NCBI RefSeq assembly: GCF_016902575.1
Contig: NZ_JACSNZ010000002.1
Location: forward strand, 62,001 to 126,000
Direction of reading: 5' to 3'
DNA from: Pseudoflavonifractor capillosus
Lineage (GTDB): Bacteria; Bacillota; Clostridia; Oscillospirales; Oscillospiraceae
DNA: 64,000 nt
Position numbers and translations under genes: made by a program. The notes beneath the pieces are model-generated. The model searched no databases and was not told the DNA's origin. It saw only the letters and a list, made by a program, of their open reading frames with translations. Shown one piece after another: positions 26,406 to 35,086 of this stretch; the stretch's first letter is position 1, and each line of letters begins with the position of its first letter.

Positions 26406-27761
26406 TCAGAAATCCCCATCAAAGGACAACAAATTTTGACCTTGGGGAAGAATTACTGCAATATCGGGGTATGTTCCCCCATCAAGGAGACTTGCTATGG
26501 AACTATCCACATCTGGAGGAATATAGTAAAGCTCGTCTAGGCTACATGAAATTTGTTGCGAACTACCGTTCGCTTGGTCAATCATAATTTCGTCATCAGC
26601 CGCAGAAGCAGACAATAGATTAGCCACTTGATTCTGGTAGAACAGCAAAAAATCACTGGCTTGCTGCTGGGTCAGCTCTCCACGTTCAACCAGGGCGTTT
26701 GCCTCCGTTTGTAGTACGTCCAGCCAATCTTCCAGTCCATTCAACGTGTAGACATCATCCAAAGCTCCACCCAATGTTTGGGCTGTTGTTGCATTGGAAA
26801 AATCTGAAGAAGTGGGTGGAGACATGGCAAGACATAGCGTTGCGCCAAGGATCAACATTACTGCCAGAATAGCCATCAAAGGGGAACACTTTTTATATTT
26901 CATAATAGATAAAGTTCTTTCCTCCATGGCACAGCTGCTGAAATGGCTGCATAAAGAAGAAGTACCGCTCTTGATTTCTTCCATATCGAGAAGTGCCAGT
27001 GCATAGGCGGCTTTCTTTTTCTCACCTAACGTTTGTATCACTCGCTCATCGCAAGATAACTCCATATCACGATTGGCCAAGATATACATAACCCAAACAA
27101 GAGGGTTAAACCAATGCACACACAATACTGCTGCAAACATCATCTTGGATGCCATATCAAATCGTCGGATATGCACATATTCGTGGGTTAGTGTGTAGGT
27201 GAGCAAGGAAGTATTCTCATCATCTATGTTCTTTGGCAGCAAAATGACCGGGCGAAAGAAACCATAGGTTAAGGGAGAGAGAATGCAATCTGATACTTTG
27301 ACCTGGATCGGGCGAATCGTCTGGTGATTTGCCAACCACTCCTTAATGAATTCTATATCGCTGGGAATTGACAATCTAAATTTACGGATATTTTTCAAAT
27401 AGATCCTTACAAAGTAGAATGCCATGAGACCAACCCCAACTAACCAGACCATTGTCATAATGGAAAGTCCAGCAAGCGAAGAAGAAATCGGCGTATCTGC
27501 AAGAACGGAACTTGCAGAATGACTCTGTTGCGAGAAGATGATAGGAGACACAGTTTGTTTGACTGGGGCAAGCAGTTGCTCTGCATAGGTATATATGCTG
27601 AAGGGGGATGAAATGGAAAAAGGCAACAGCAAGCGGAGTGCAGCTACTCCCCACAGAATGAAAAAAGTTGCTTTTGGCAAGCGATGAACGGTCAAGGCTC
27701 GCAACACAAGGATAAAAACAATGAATACTGAGCCAGTTAGGCTCATCTGCGCAAAGCTCAC
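26406..27761 (-). CDS. BlaR1-type M56 membrane metalloprotease (ICE copy)
   Basis: A 451-residue membrane protein. It has N-terminal membrane helices, the zinc motif HEYVH (LTHEYVHIRRFDM) near residue 205, MELSCDERVI, a final helix (SPLMAILAVMLILGATLCLA) and a short C-terminal outer domain of about 140 residues. That domain is too short for a penicillin-binding sensor. The GTG at 27761 follows TAGGAGG; an ATG at 27746 is an alternative. By analogy it cleaves the BlaI-like repressor encoded upstream and so induces the ABC transporter downstream. Confidence 0.85.
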   Translation of the reverse strand: MSFAQMSLTGSVFIVFILVLRALTVHRLPKATFFILWGVAALRLLLPFSISSPFSIYTYAEQLLAPVKQTVSPIIFSQQSHSASSVLADTPISSSLAGLSIMTMVWLVGVGLMAFYFVRIYLKNIRKFRLSIPSDIEFIKEWLANHQTIRPIQVKVSDCILSPLTYGFFRPVILLPKNIDDENTSLLTYTLTHEYVHIRRFDMASKMMFAAVLCVHWFNPLVWVMYILANRDMELSCDERVIQTLGEKKKAAYALALLDMEEIKSGTSSLCSHFSSCAMEERTLSIMKYKKCSPLMAILAVMLILGATLCLAMSPPTSSDFSNATTAQTLGGALDDVYTLNGLEDWLDVLQTEANALVERGELTQQQASDFLLFYQNQVANLLSASAADDEIMIDQANGSSQQISCSLDELYYIPPDVDSSIASLLDGGTYPDIAVILPQGQNLLSFDGDF

Positions 27762-27774
27762 GGGAATATGCCTC

Positions 27775-28134
27775 CTATTCCATATCTGCAATCATCTTGC
27801 GAAGTTTATCAATTTGCTCCTTGGAGAGTTTTTTGTGACTGAGCAGAGATGCAAACAGAAGGTCGGCATTACCGTCGAATAGTTTACTAATCAATTCATC
27901 GGTCTCCGCTTCCTGAACAGCTTCCTTTGCCACAAGGGCATGACACATAAAGTGAGGCTCGCTCCGTTCAATGGCCCCCTTAGCAATGCACTTTTTGATG
28001 ACCGTGTAGGTTGTGTTCATATTCCAACCAATTTCGGCCTTCAAAATATCAGAAATCTCTTTTGCTGTTGTATCGCCTCTGTTCCATAGTACACGCATTA
28101 CTTTTGTTTCTGAGTCAAAAAGTTTGATTTTCAC
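27775..28134 (-). CDS. BlaI/MecI family repressor (ICE copy)
   Basis: A 119-residue winged-helix repressor beginning IKLFDSETKVMRVLWNRGDTTAKEIS and with the recognition region NMNTTYTVIKKCIAKGAI. The GTG at 28134 lies 7 bp after GGAGGG; the frame runs upstream to 28203 but that includes the promoter. It is the first gene of an operon with BlaR1-like protease, permease and ATPase. It differs clearly from the chromosomal repressor at 13801-14166. Confidence 0.87.
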   Translation of the reverse strand: MKIKLFDSETKVMRVLWNRGDTTAKEISDILKAEIGWNMNTTYTVIKKCIAKGAIERSEPHFMCHALVAKEAVQEAETDELISKLFDGNADLLFASLLSHKKLSKEQIDKLRKMIADME

Positions 28135-28171
28135 TGAGATCCCTCCGAAATTTATGTTTTCTAATATAATC

Positions 28172-28208
28172 ACATTATCACAGTAGCGAGGGATTGTCAA
28201 CACTACTG
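28172..28208 (-). promoter_or_regulatory. Promoter and operator of the BlaI-BlaR1-ABC operon
   Basis: On the minus strand, TTGACA (28200-28195) and TAATGT (28177-28172) are 17 bp apart. A 6-bp inverted repeat, CAGTAG (28181-28186) and CTACTG (28203-28208), flanks the -35 box and is a candidate BlaI operator. Confidence 0.65.
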
Positions 28209-28232
28209 GAATAGTGTGTAGGCGTAAAGAAA

Positions 28233-28348
28233 GAATACTACTTCTCTGGTTACAGATGTATCAAGGAATATCTTCAACATCTGTTAGCGAGCAACTATAT
28301 GTTAAACTTCATAGCTTAACATACATGGGAACTTCGGAAGTAGTATTC
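28233..28348. repeat. 12-bp inverted repeat pair flanking 92 bp
   Basis: GAATACTACTTC at 28233-28244 and its exact complement at 28337-28348. The segment between holds a further 8-bp inverted repeat at 28298-28323 and the stop of the truncated ABC gene. It may be the footprint of a small mobile or deleted element. Confidence 0.45.
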
Positions 28349-28831
28349 GTTAGGAAATATTAACATGTAAATTTTTTTACAATGTAGTTGCATTACATAC
28401 CAAATAATTTCTGTTACCGCTCGGATATTCTTGGTAGCAAAAACCAATGTATTGTGATACTCGGGATTGTCAAAATACTCCAAATCTATATTGAGCGAAC
28501 GTTGCATTATATACTGGGACAATTTGAAATTTAAAATATCCGTATGAACAGCCTGTACATACTGAACGATTTTTTGGGAACTCGCTATAAGAATGTTTGT
28601 AAGGAGCATAGCTCCGAGTAAGAGGATGAAAGTATATTTACCACCATATGAGTTATCCCCGGATAACGTATCTAGAATATATTTTCCGATATAGGATAAC
28701 AAAACGGTCAGAATTGATGGAATGGTACTAGAAACAGTTCGAAGAAATGTGTATAAAGGAGATGCGTTCCAAGAAAAATTCAGGCAAAATAAAGTATTTT
28801 TCACTAAGCTTTGGATTTTTTTTACACCCAT
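28316..28831 (-). pseudogene. Truncated peptide-exporter ABC transporter (N-terminal remnant)
   Basis: The first about 147 residues resemble the start of a fused ABC exporter: membrane helices (FLRTVSSTIPSILTVLLSYIGKYIL and YTFILLLGAMLLTNILIASSQ) and the coupling-helix segment RSLNIDLEYFDNPEYHNTL. The normal protein has about 600 residues with an ATPase domain; here it ends after about 24 unrelated residues. AAAGGAGC precedes the ATG, so the start is genuine. It is probably the broken export gene of the adjacent peptide cassette, divergent from it. Confidence 0.7.
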
Positions 28832-29024
28832 AATACATGCTCCTTTAATTACAGCATATAAAGCTATCTATATTGTTCTTTCTAATTGTATTCGTTGTAG
28901 GCTTAATAATACAATCAATTTTAATAAATATATCTTATCCTATCACAAAAATAAAAGAAATCAATATGTAAGAGAAAATTACACAAATGCACTTGAAATT
29001 TTTGGAGCAAAAGTAAATGCTCGA

Positions 29025-30104
29025 CAACGTTCTCATTCTGATGCTACAATGAGTTTAGAAGTTGCAAAGAGGGCGATAGATTTCTTGTGGGAACATTCTG
29101 TGGATAGTGAAGGGGTTGCGATTGGTCTTTATGGCGGAGAACCTTTGCTACAGTTCCCGTTAGTACGCAGCATTGTTGAGTACAGTAAAAAGCGATTTTT
29201 TGGAAAAAATTTAACTTTTTCTATGACAACCAATGGATCACTGCTATCTGACGAGATTGTTAGCTTTCTGGAAGAGAATGATGTTAGTCTTCTAATCAGT
29301 ATGGACGGCCCCAAAGAGATTAATGATCGAAATCGAGTTTTTCGTAATGGGACTGGTACATTTGATGTCGTGGCTCGTAATTTACAGTCAATGAAAAGCA
29401 AATTTCCAGAGTACTGGAGTAAGGTTCGCATTAGTATGGTAATTGACACCAACAATGATTTGGATGAGGTTGGTAAGATTATATCCGAACTTGGAATTGA
29501 GCCTAGTAAGTTGAAGCCCTCGCTAATTGATTGTGAATATGACAATTTGCCAACAACAATGACTAATGAATACTATTGTAAGCAGGAATATCATCGTTTT
29601 TTGTCTTACTTAGCGCACTGGAACCGTTATCCGACTGGAAAAGTTTCCCCTATTCTGCAATCAAGAGTTGAAACTACAATCGAAAATCGAGATCAGATTT
29701 TCCAAAAGGCTCCGTTGAGAGAGTATGATTCGCCTTCTGGTCCGTGTGTTCCTGGACAGCTACGTTTGCTTGTCGATGTTAATGGAAATTTTTATCCGTG
29801 CGAGCGTGTAAGTGAAACTTCAGATGTGGCACATATTGGCTCACTGGACAATGGATTTGACCTTGATAAAGTCGAACGCTTTCTAAATGCGAGCCGGGTA
29901 ACACGTGATGTGTGCATTAACTGTTGGTGCTTCCGGTTTTGCAATCAATGTGGTAAACGTGCTGATTCTGGCGGGAGTGAACTAGATGCGCAATCAAAGC
30001 TGAAGTATTGCGCTGCCACAAGGCGTGCGGCATTGTTTGAAATTGAGAATTACCTTCTCACGAGTGAAATTCCAATGTATTATAAGGATTTTGTTGAAGT
30101 GTAG
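29025..30104 (+). pseudogene. Radical SAM/SPASM peptide maturase lacking its N-terminal part
   Basis: From QRSHSDATMSLEVAKRAIDF onward this matches Cys-rich-peptide radical SAM maturases (the CcpM/TIGR04068 type, named from memory): YGGEPLL, MTTNGSLL, SMDGPKEINDRNR and a C-terminal SPASM domain with CVPG, YPCERV, CINCWCFRFCNQC. The CxxxCxxC cluster motif that should lie just before QRSHS is absent in all frames, although the frame stays open to 28722 through sequence antisense to the ABC remnant. No start with a ribosome site is visible; the first in-frame ATG is 29049. Probably inactive. Confidence 0.75.
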
Positions 30105-30133
30105 TAACACACATTTGTCTAAAGGAGAATGAA

Positions 30134-31207
30134 ATGGAACATGCTACTATTTACCCGTACAGTTCTTCCTTACTTCCCATTGTAAGAAATTTTCACGAGT
30201 TGCAAAATGAATATGTGTTAGATCATATCATTTCTCACCCTGGAAGTGGACTTACAGGAAAAGACGCTGCTTATGTATGTAACCAACCTAACATCAGCAT
30301 CGATGTGGAGGAAACCCTAGATTTGCAAGCTCCGTGGACAACGTTATTCGTAGATGTTTCTCGGCTTACAGATCGCGAAAGCGCAAATAAATTATTAGCA
30401 GATGCAAATGCTTCGCACAAAAAAGTATTCCTCATTGAAGATACGAGCGGACACATTCCGTCTTGGCATAGAGATATTCAGAGTCGGCTATCAAAAAATG
30501 AGTTTCCTGCGAGACTCTGTAAAGAGGAAATTGATCAAATACAGTCCGAGATGATGCATGAAATTACCACACCAATATTCTTGGTCGGTGGCTTGGTTGA
30601 GCAAGCGGACACTTTGGATGTTGTTTGTTCTATTACGAAAATACTGCGACAAAAGGGATTGCGTGTTGAGGTTGTAACATCCAAGCCCGCATGTCGGTTG
30701 TTAGGATTTCACGATATGTCGTACTTGTTTGATCGAACAAAGGTGTTGGAAGACATCATCCAAAGTATAAATAAGTTTATATATGCTGTACAGAATAAGT
30801 TTTTGCCAGATGTTATTCTTGTACTCGCTCCAGATGGCATGATTCAATACAATTCACTGGTTCCAAATGGCTTTGGCATAAAGACATATATGACTTGCCA
30901 AGCTGTATGCCCTGATTATTGCTATTGCTGCGTACCTGCTGATATGAGTAGTCCAGAGATGATTGAATCGCTCAGCACCGATTTTATGTATCGGTATGGA
31001 GTGGCAATTAATGCTGCACATATTAGTAATTTAGTAGTTGATACAATGCAGATACTGCAAGACCGAAAACTTTCTTTTTCATATCTTGAAATGGAATCAG
31101 TAAACAAATATTTATCACTTAGTGCCAATAGTAAAATTCCGGTTTTCAACGTTTTTACACAGAAGGAAAAAGTAGAAAGTGCACTGGAATCTATGCTATC
31201 GTATTGA
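30134..31207 (+). CDS. TIGR04066-like peptide maturation system protein
   Basis: A 357-residue protein that appears intact. It starts ATIYPYSSSLLPIVRNFHEL and has VFLIEDTSGHIPSWH near residue 100, FLVGGLVEQADTLDV near residue 150 and a C-terminal EMESVNKYLSLSA-like region. This fits the TIGR04066 family, a partner of radical SAM maturases in clostridial peptide cassettes; its biochemical role is unknown. AAAGGAG precedes the ATG, 29 bp after the maturase stop, and the acyl-carrier-like gene follows 15 bp later, so the genes form an operon. Confidence 0.75.
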   Translation: MEHATIYPYSSSLLPIVRNFHELQNEYVLDHIISHPGSGLTGKDAAYVCNQPNISIDVEETLDLQAPWTTLFVDVSRLTDRESANKLLADANASHKKVFLIEDTSGHIPSWHRDIQSRLSKNEFPARLCKEEIDQIQSEMMHEITTPIFLVGGLVEQADTLDVVCSITKILRQKGLRVEVVTSKPACRLLGFHDMSYLFDRTKVLEDIIQSINKFIYAVQNKFLPDVILVLAPDGMIQYNSLVPNGFGIKTYMTCQAVCPDYCYCCVPADMSSPEMIESLSTDFMYRYGVAINAAHISNLVVDTMQILQDRKLSFSYLEMESVNKYLSLSANSKIPVFNVFTQKEKVESALESMLSY

Positions 31208-31222
31208 TGAAGGAGACTATGA

Positions 31223-31543
31223 ATGACTGACGTAAATAGAGAGCAGGTTCGCAAAAAAATTGAAAACTTGCTGGAGAGAAAATTCAGTGTTGACTGGTCA
31301 ACTATTAGTCAAGAAGATTGTGCTAAAAGCATTTTCTTACAACCATTCAACTTTGACGGTATCATTTTGGTATATCTTCTAGCCGAGATTGAGAAATACT
31401 TCGGAATTAAGATCCCACAAAATTATTTTGATGAGTATTCCTTTAGCACTGTGGATGGGATTGTGAATGTCGTGTACCAAGTGTGCAGAGAAAATTCACA
31501 TGATATTCCAACTGGAGTTTGCGTAGTTGAGAGGAATGATTAA
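31223..31543 (+). CDS. Acyl-carrier-like protein of the peptide cassette
   Basis: A 106-residue protein with an acyl carrier fold: EDCAKSIFLQPFNFDGIILVYLLAEIEKYFGIKIP, then DEYSFSTVDGIVNVVYQ. The position normally holding the phosphopantetheine-bearing Ser of the D-S-L motif reads D-G-I here, so it may not carry a prosthetic group. It fits the peptide-maturation acyl-carrier-related family (TIGR04069-like, from memory). AAGGAGACTATGA precedes the ATG. The precursor gene follows 61 bp later. Confidence 0.72.
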   Translation: MTDVNREQVRKKIENLLERKFSVDWSTISQEDCAKSIFLQPFNFDGIILVYLLAEIEKYFGIKIPQNYFDEYSFSTVDGIVNVVYQVCRENSHDIPTGVCVVERND

Positions 31544-31604
31544 TGGTGATACTTTTTCTCTTAATCAACTCTCTTCTAACTTTAAAAGAAAGGAGGGAAA
31601 TGGT

Positions 31605-31823
31605 ATGAAGTTGAGAAAGACTGCATCTGCGCGCACGGTGGAGGCGTATGCTATTTGCGCTTGTGCATATGCTCTGGGTTGTTCCTGCACAGGCTACTGC
31701 GGTTGCTATTGCACTGGATCTCACAGAGAAGATAGCGTTAATGATTATAACGATGATCATAGTGGTGAGATTTCCACTGCGTCGAACCATACATCGGGCG
31801 ATTCTGCGAATATGTCTATGTAA
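31605..31823 (+). CDS. Cys-rich ribosomal peptide precursor (CLI_3235-like)
   Basis: A 72-residue peptide. An N-terminal leader-like part (MKLRKTASARTVEAYAI) is followed by a core with seven Cys at residues 18, 20, 26, 28, 32, 34 and 36, mostly as CxC pairs, and then a Cys-free tail rich in Ser, Asp, Asn and His. This matches the CLI_3235-class clostridial precursors, which start with a KxxKTxxTVEAY-type leader. AAAGGAGGG precedes the ATG by 9 bp. It is the last gene of the cassette before a terminator and looks intact, although the maturase is damaged. Confidence 0.75.
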   Translation: MKLRKTASARTVEAYAICACAYALGCSCTGYCGCYCTGSHREDSVNDYNDDHSGEISTASNHTSGDSANMSM

Positions 31824-31841
31824 GTTCGAAAGCAAGGAAGT

Positions 31842-31882
31842 AAGGATGTGTCGCAAAACGAAAGTTTTGTGGCACATCCTTT
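31842..31882 (+). terminator. Terminator of the peptide cassette
   Basis: An 18-nt stem (AAGGATGTGTCGCAAAAC and near-complement) with a GAAA loop followed by TTTTT lies 18 bp after the precursor stop. Confidence 0.88.
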
Positions 31883-31988
31883 TTTATCCAACAGCAAAAA
31901 CAGATAAGGTAGAATAAGTTTTGCGTAGGTAGTGTCAATGACCCGTCCTTGAGGGCAGACTGATTAGAAATCGCACAAAAATCGCCTT

Positions 31989-32267
31989 TTAATTCTTCCT
32001 TTTCTTATCTAGGATTGCTTGCAGTTGATTAATGTCCTCATCAGACAGTTCATTTTGATCCATATAACTGACAACCACTTGACTATCTTTGTCGTGCGTG
32101 ATTACACCTTTTTCAAGACGAAACAACATCGTTTGAATTGTTTTGGGCTTTCATACTTTATTGTAAGAAAGACGCTCAACAATATCATTCGTACTGATAG
32201 GAGTATCTTTCCAGATGACATTCATAATTTCAAACTCAGCATTGGGAATTTGCGGTAAATTATTCAT
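31989..32267 (-). pseudogene. Broken BlaI/PenI-like repressor gene
   Basis: Read on the minus strand, an ATG with a GGAGAAATGCC site opens a frame IPNAEFEIMNVIWKDTPISTND, which is clearly BlaI-like. Codon 39 is TGA at 32153-32151, where the family has Trp before KPKTIQT; the frame then continues through KPKTIQTMLFRLEKG and a C-terminal helix to TAA. The protein is also shorter than usual between the wing and the last helix. A single base change could restore the frame. No BlaR1-like partner is next to it. Confidence 0.75.
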
Positions 32268-32378
32268 GGCATTTCTCCATAAGTATTATATTTGTAAGAG
32301 TTGGTATAAATGATATTTGAAAAAGTCAAGCTGATATATATATTTACCCGCTTTTAGTGCTACAATAGTTCATTATGT

Positions 32379-32401
32379 ACCCAGCCGTTTTGCGGCTGGG
32401 T
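32379..32401 (+). terminator. Hairpin with T-rich tail
   Basis: A 9-bp stem (ACCCAGCCG and complement) with a 5-nt loop followed by CTTTTCTTTTT on the plus strand lies between the cargo and the conjugation module. Confidence 0.65.
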
Positions 32402-32418
32402 CTTTTCTTTTTGGGCAG

Positions 32419-34248
32419 TTAATACGCTGGGGTTCCATACCCATAAATCTCATAATAACCAACCGGGTAACTGTTCTGGCGGCAGCTATCGCCGGAGTTC
32501 CCTTCAATGGTGTAGACACGGCCATTCTCCACCTTCTCCACAATGCCCACATGGTCAGAAGAACCATCCTGGCCGCCATCATCCCAATCGAAAAAGATAA
32601 TGTCGCCGGGGCGCGGCTCATAGCTGTTGTCCTGCCACAGTCCCCGCTCTTGGAACCACGGCACACCCTGAGAGGCACAGGCCGCAAACTTCGGAATGAC
32701 GCCCGCCTCGATATAACCGCACTCGTTGGCACACCAGCTCACAAAGCAGGCGCACCATTCAACACGAGAGCTGAAACCGTACCAGCTCCAGTACGGCTCA
32801 CCGCCGACATTCCCCACCTGAGAGAGTGCCACGGTGACGATCTCGCCGTCACCTCCGCTGATGCCGTAGAGGACTTGTGACCAGAGAGGATTGTTTTCAT
32901 CAGCCAGAAGCTCCGCCATCTGTTCCCGCTGATCCTCATTGAAGCCAAAGTGATCGGCCATCTCCTCGGCAGTTTTGTGGCTGACGGTGATATAGAGGTA
33001 TGTCCTCGTAACTGTGGTTTCTGTTTCCACGATATTGCCGTTTCCGTCATCCGAGGTTTCAATCACCGTTTCGCTCTGGGTTTCCGTACTGGATGAGATC
33101 TCATTCATCTCCCAAAAGATGTCCTTCAGGAGCTGCTTCTTGGTATCATCCATTGTGGCGACTTCCTGGGCAGCATCCGGATCAGTGGTTGTCTTGACGG
33201 CATAAACCGCCAGAACCTCCTTCCATACGGCACGGGAACCGGACATCTCCAGAACATCATAGCTGTGGGATGCTTTGATCTCATCCAGCCTGTCCTGATA
33301 GTCCGTGTTGATTTCCCGCACAGCGGTCTGCATGGTCTGCCCGGTGCCAGAGTCCTCACCAGAAAAGAAAATGCCAAAGCAGGAACCAAGAATCATACCG
33401 ATCATACAAATGACGATTACCACTGCCACCGCGATCCATCCTCCGGCAGCAATGGCCGCGATCAAAGCCTTTGTCGCTGCAATGATGGCTTTCACCGCTG
33501 CTGCTGTGGCGTGAGCCGCTACCTTGATGGCGTGGGCCGCTACCTTGATGGCGTGGGCCGTGGCAATGGCTGCTGCACGGGCGGCATGGGCCGCAGCTCT
33601 GGCGGCTCTGGCTGTGGCAATGGCGGTCTGCTGGGCTGCCTTTGCCGCCTGCTGGCTGGTTTTGATACTGGCCTTTGCGGTGGTTTCCGCTGTTTTGATA
33701 GATTTGCTGGTGGTCTTTACAGTGCCTTTGGCGGTGGATGAAGTCTGTTTGATGGTCTTTCTGCTTCGATCCACCGTCTTGATACCTTTCTGACCGCGAT
33801 CCAGCGTCTTAATGGCGCTGCGCTCCTGATGAGCGGCCTTAACCGGCTCAGAAATAGTATCCGCCGCCTGTCGCCCATTCCAGTGACCAGCAGGCTGCCC
33901 AGTTTGTTGTGCCGCCCTCTTTTCTGCTTGTTTTTTAGGCTGTTCAGCGGCAAATTTCCGCTTTTGGATGTTCTCCTTGACCTTAGAGAGATTCTCTTTG
34001 GTGGTCTGTACTCCCTTGCGGCCCTGCTTATCAAATTGGTGGACTGCCTCATGGGTGGCACTGTCCACACCATAGGAAACACGATCAGCCGCATATTCAC
34101 CGGGGGAATTTTCCTCTGCATACAGCCCATGTTCTGCCTTGTCTTTGGTGCGGATAAATGCCTGTTTCATTCGCTCGGCAGCTACGGCACCTTTATCCAG
34201 TGCTTTTACATCTTTTATGGTGGTCTTTGTCTTGATACCCTTGCTCAT
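32419..34248 (-). CDS. Conjugative peptidoglycan hydrolase with CHAP domain
   Basis: A 609-residue protein. Residues 1-170 are basic and low in complexity; residues 170-290 form long Ala/Lys/Thr-rich helices with repeated [11 protein letters not shown] units, then a membrane helix ([24 protein letters not shown]). The outer part ends in a CHAP amidase domain: catalytic Cys in EWCACFVSW, His in DHVGIVEK and Asn/Glu in YTIEGN. It probably opens the cell wall for the transfer channel, like Orf14 of Tn916. GGAGGTGA precedes the ATG at 34248. First or last of the transfer genes depending on direction; here most downstream. Confidence 0.82.
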   Translation of the reverse strand: MSKGIKTKTTIKDVKALDKGAVAAERMKQAFIRTKDKAEHGLYAEENSPGEYAADRVSYGVDSATHEAVHQFDKQGRKGVQTTKENLSKVKENIQKRKFAAEQPKKQAEKRAAQQTGQPAGHWNGRQAADTISEPVKAAHQERSAIKTLDRGQKGIKTVDRSRKTIKQTSSTAKGTVKTTSKSIKTAETTAKASIKTSQQAAKAAQQTAIATARAARAAAHAARAAAIATAHAIKVAAHAIKVAAHATAAAVKAIIAATKALIAAIAAGGWIAVAVVIVICMIGMILGSCFGIFFSGEDSGTGQTMQTAVREINTDYQDRLDEIKASHSYDVLEMSGSRAVWKEVLAVYAVKTTTDPDAAQEVATMDDTKKQLLKDIFWEMNEISSSTETQSETVIETSDDGNGNIVETETTVTRTYLYITVSHKTAEEMADHFGFNEDQREQMAELLADENNPLWSQVLYGISGGDGEIVTVALSQVGNVGGEPYWSWYGFSSRVEWCACFVSWCANECGYIEAGVIPKFAACASQGVPWFQERGLWQDNSYEPRPGDIIFFDWDDGGQDGSSDHVGIVEKVENGRVYTIEGNSGDSCRQNSYPVGYYEIYGYGTPAY

Positions 34249-34281
34249 GGGGTTCACCTCCTTTCCGGGGCAGGGCAGCCC

Positions 34282-35070
34282 TTATTCCTCCAGCAGCTTT
34301 GCCACCACAACCATCCGCCCGTTTGTCCGGGAATACTCGCAGGTGGAAAGGGTGATGAGCTTGTCGCCGTATTCAGCGGTTACGCCGGTGTCATAGAGGG
34401 CCAGTTCTTTGCATTTTGCAATGTACTCGTCAAACTGCTCGGCACTTTCCGCCCGGACAAAGTGGTAATACTTGAATCCATCCTGAGAATAAGCCACCGT
34501 TTTGAAGGCGGCAATCACTTCATACTCTCCAAAACTCTCCAGCGTATCAAAGTGGATGATTTTATGCTCCTGATAGAAGTCCTCGCTCTCGTACTTGCAA
34601 AGGTCGGAGAACATGGAGCCATTGTTCATGTGGTGGCCGTACAGTACCAGATTATCAGATATACCGATGTCGCAGTTTTCCTGCATATACGGCACACCGT
34701 AACTGCTGTACGACTTATCAAAGGCGCGCTTGAGATAGAAGTTCGGATTGTCCTTTGTCTGCATGATGGGATAGTCAATCTGCGTCCCTTCAATGGATAC
34801 CCAGCCCACCAGATCGCTGTTCTGGGCATACACATCGGCATACTTTTCAAAGGCCGTCACTTCCTCCTGCACCGGCTCTTGCCCGTTTTCCAGTTCCAGG
34901 GCGGGCAGTTCCGGCTCATCTTTCACCAGCTCTGCCACAGCGTCAAAGGCTTCGGCGCTCTGCTTCTGGTCGAGATATTCCCGGCAGAGCATAAAGCCGG
35001 AGAAAAGGAAAAGGGCGGCACAAAAGGCCGCCCCAGCAATCATCATTTTGGTTTTCATTTCGTTTTTCAT
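34282..35070 (-). CDS. Class B sortase
   Basis: A 262-residue membrane-anchored transpeptidase. A signal anchor (MMIAGAAFCAALFLFSGFML) is followed by the sortase domain with catalytic His in LYGHHMNNGSMF, Cys in LSTCEYS and Arg in NGRMVVVAK. Helix and loop order fit class B. AGGAGGGC precedes the ATG at 35070; the frame runs upstream but overlaps the next gene. It presumably attaches or assembles a surface protein for mating, but no clear sorting-signal protein is seen in the window. Confidence 0.9.
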   Translation of the reverse strand: MKNEMKTKMMIAGAAFCAALFLFSGFMLCREYLDQKQSAEAFDAVAELVKDEPELPALELENGQEPVQEEVTAFEKYADVYAQNSDLVGWVSIEGTQIDYPIMQTKDNPNFYLKRAFDKSYSSYGVPYMQENCDIGISDNLVLYGHHMNNGSMFSDLCKYESEDFYQEHKIIHFDTLESFGEYEVIAAFKTVAYSQDGFKYYHFVRAESAEQFDEYIAKCKELALYDTGVTAEYGDKLITLSTCEYSRTNGRMVVVAKLLEE

Positions 35071-35086
35071 GTCTGCCCTCCTGTGT

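Noticed and set aside
28722..29024. Upstream extension of the radical SAM frame
   Set aside because: It overlaps the genuine start of the minus-strand ABC remnant, lacks CxxxCxxC and any ribosome site, and does not resemble maturase N-termini.
33480..33620. Repeats resembling a CRISPR or tandem array
   Set aside because: They encode repeated Ala/Lys/His helices within the CHAP protein and have no spacers.
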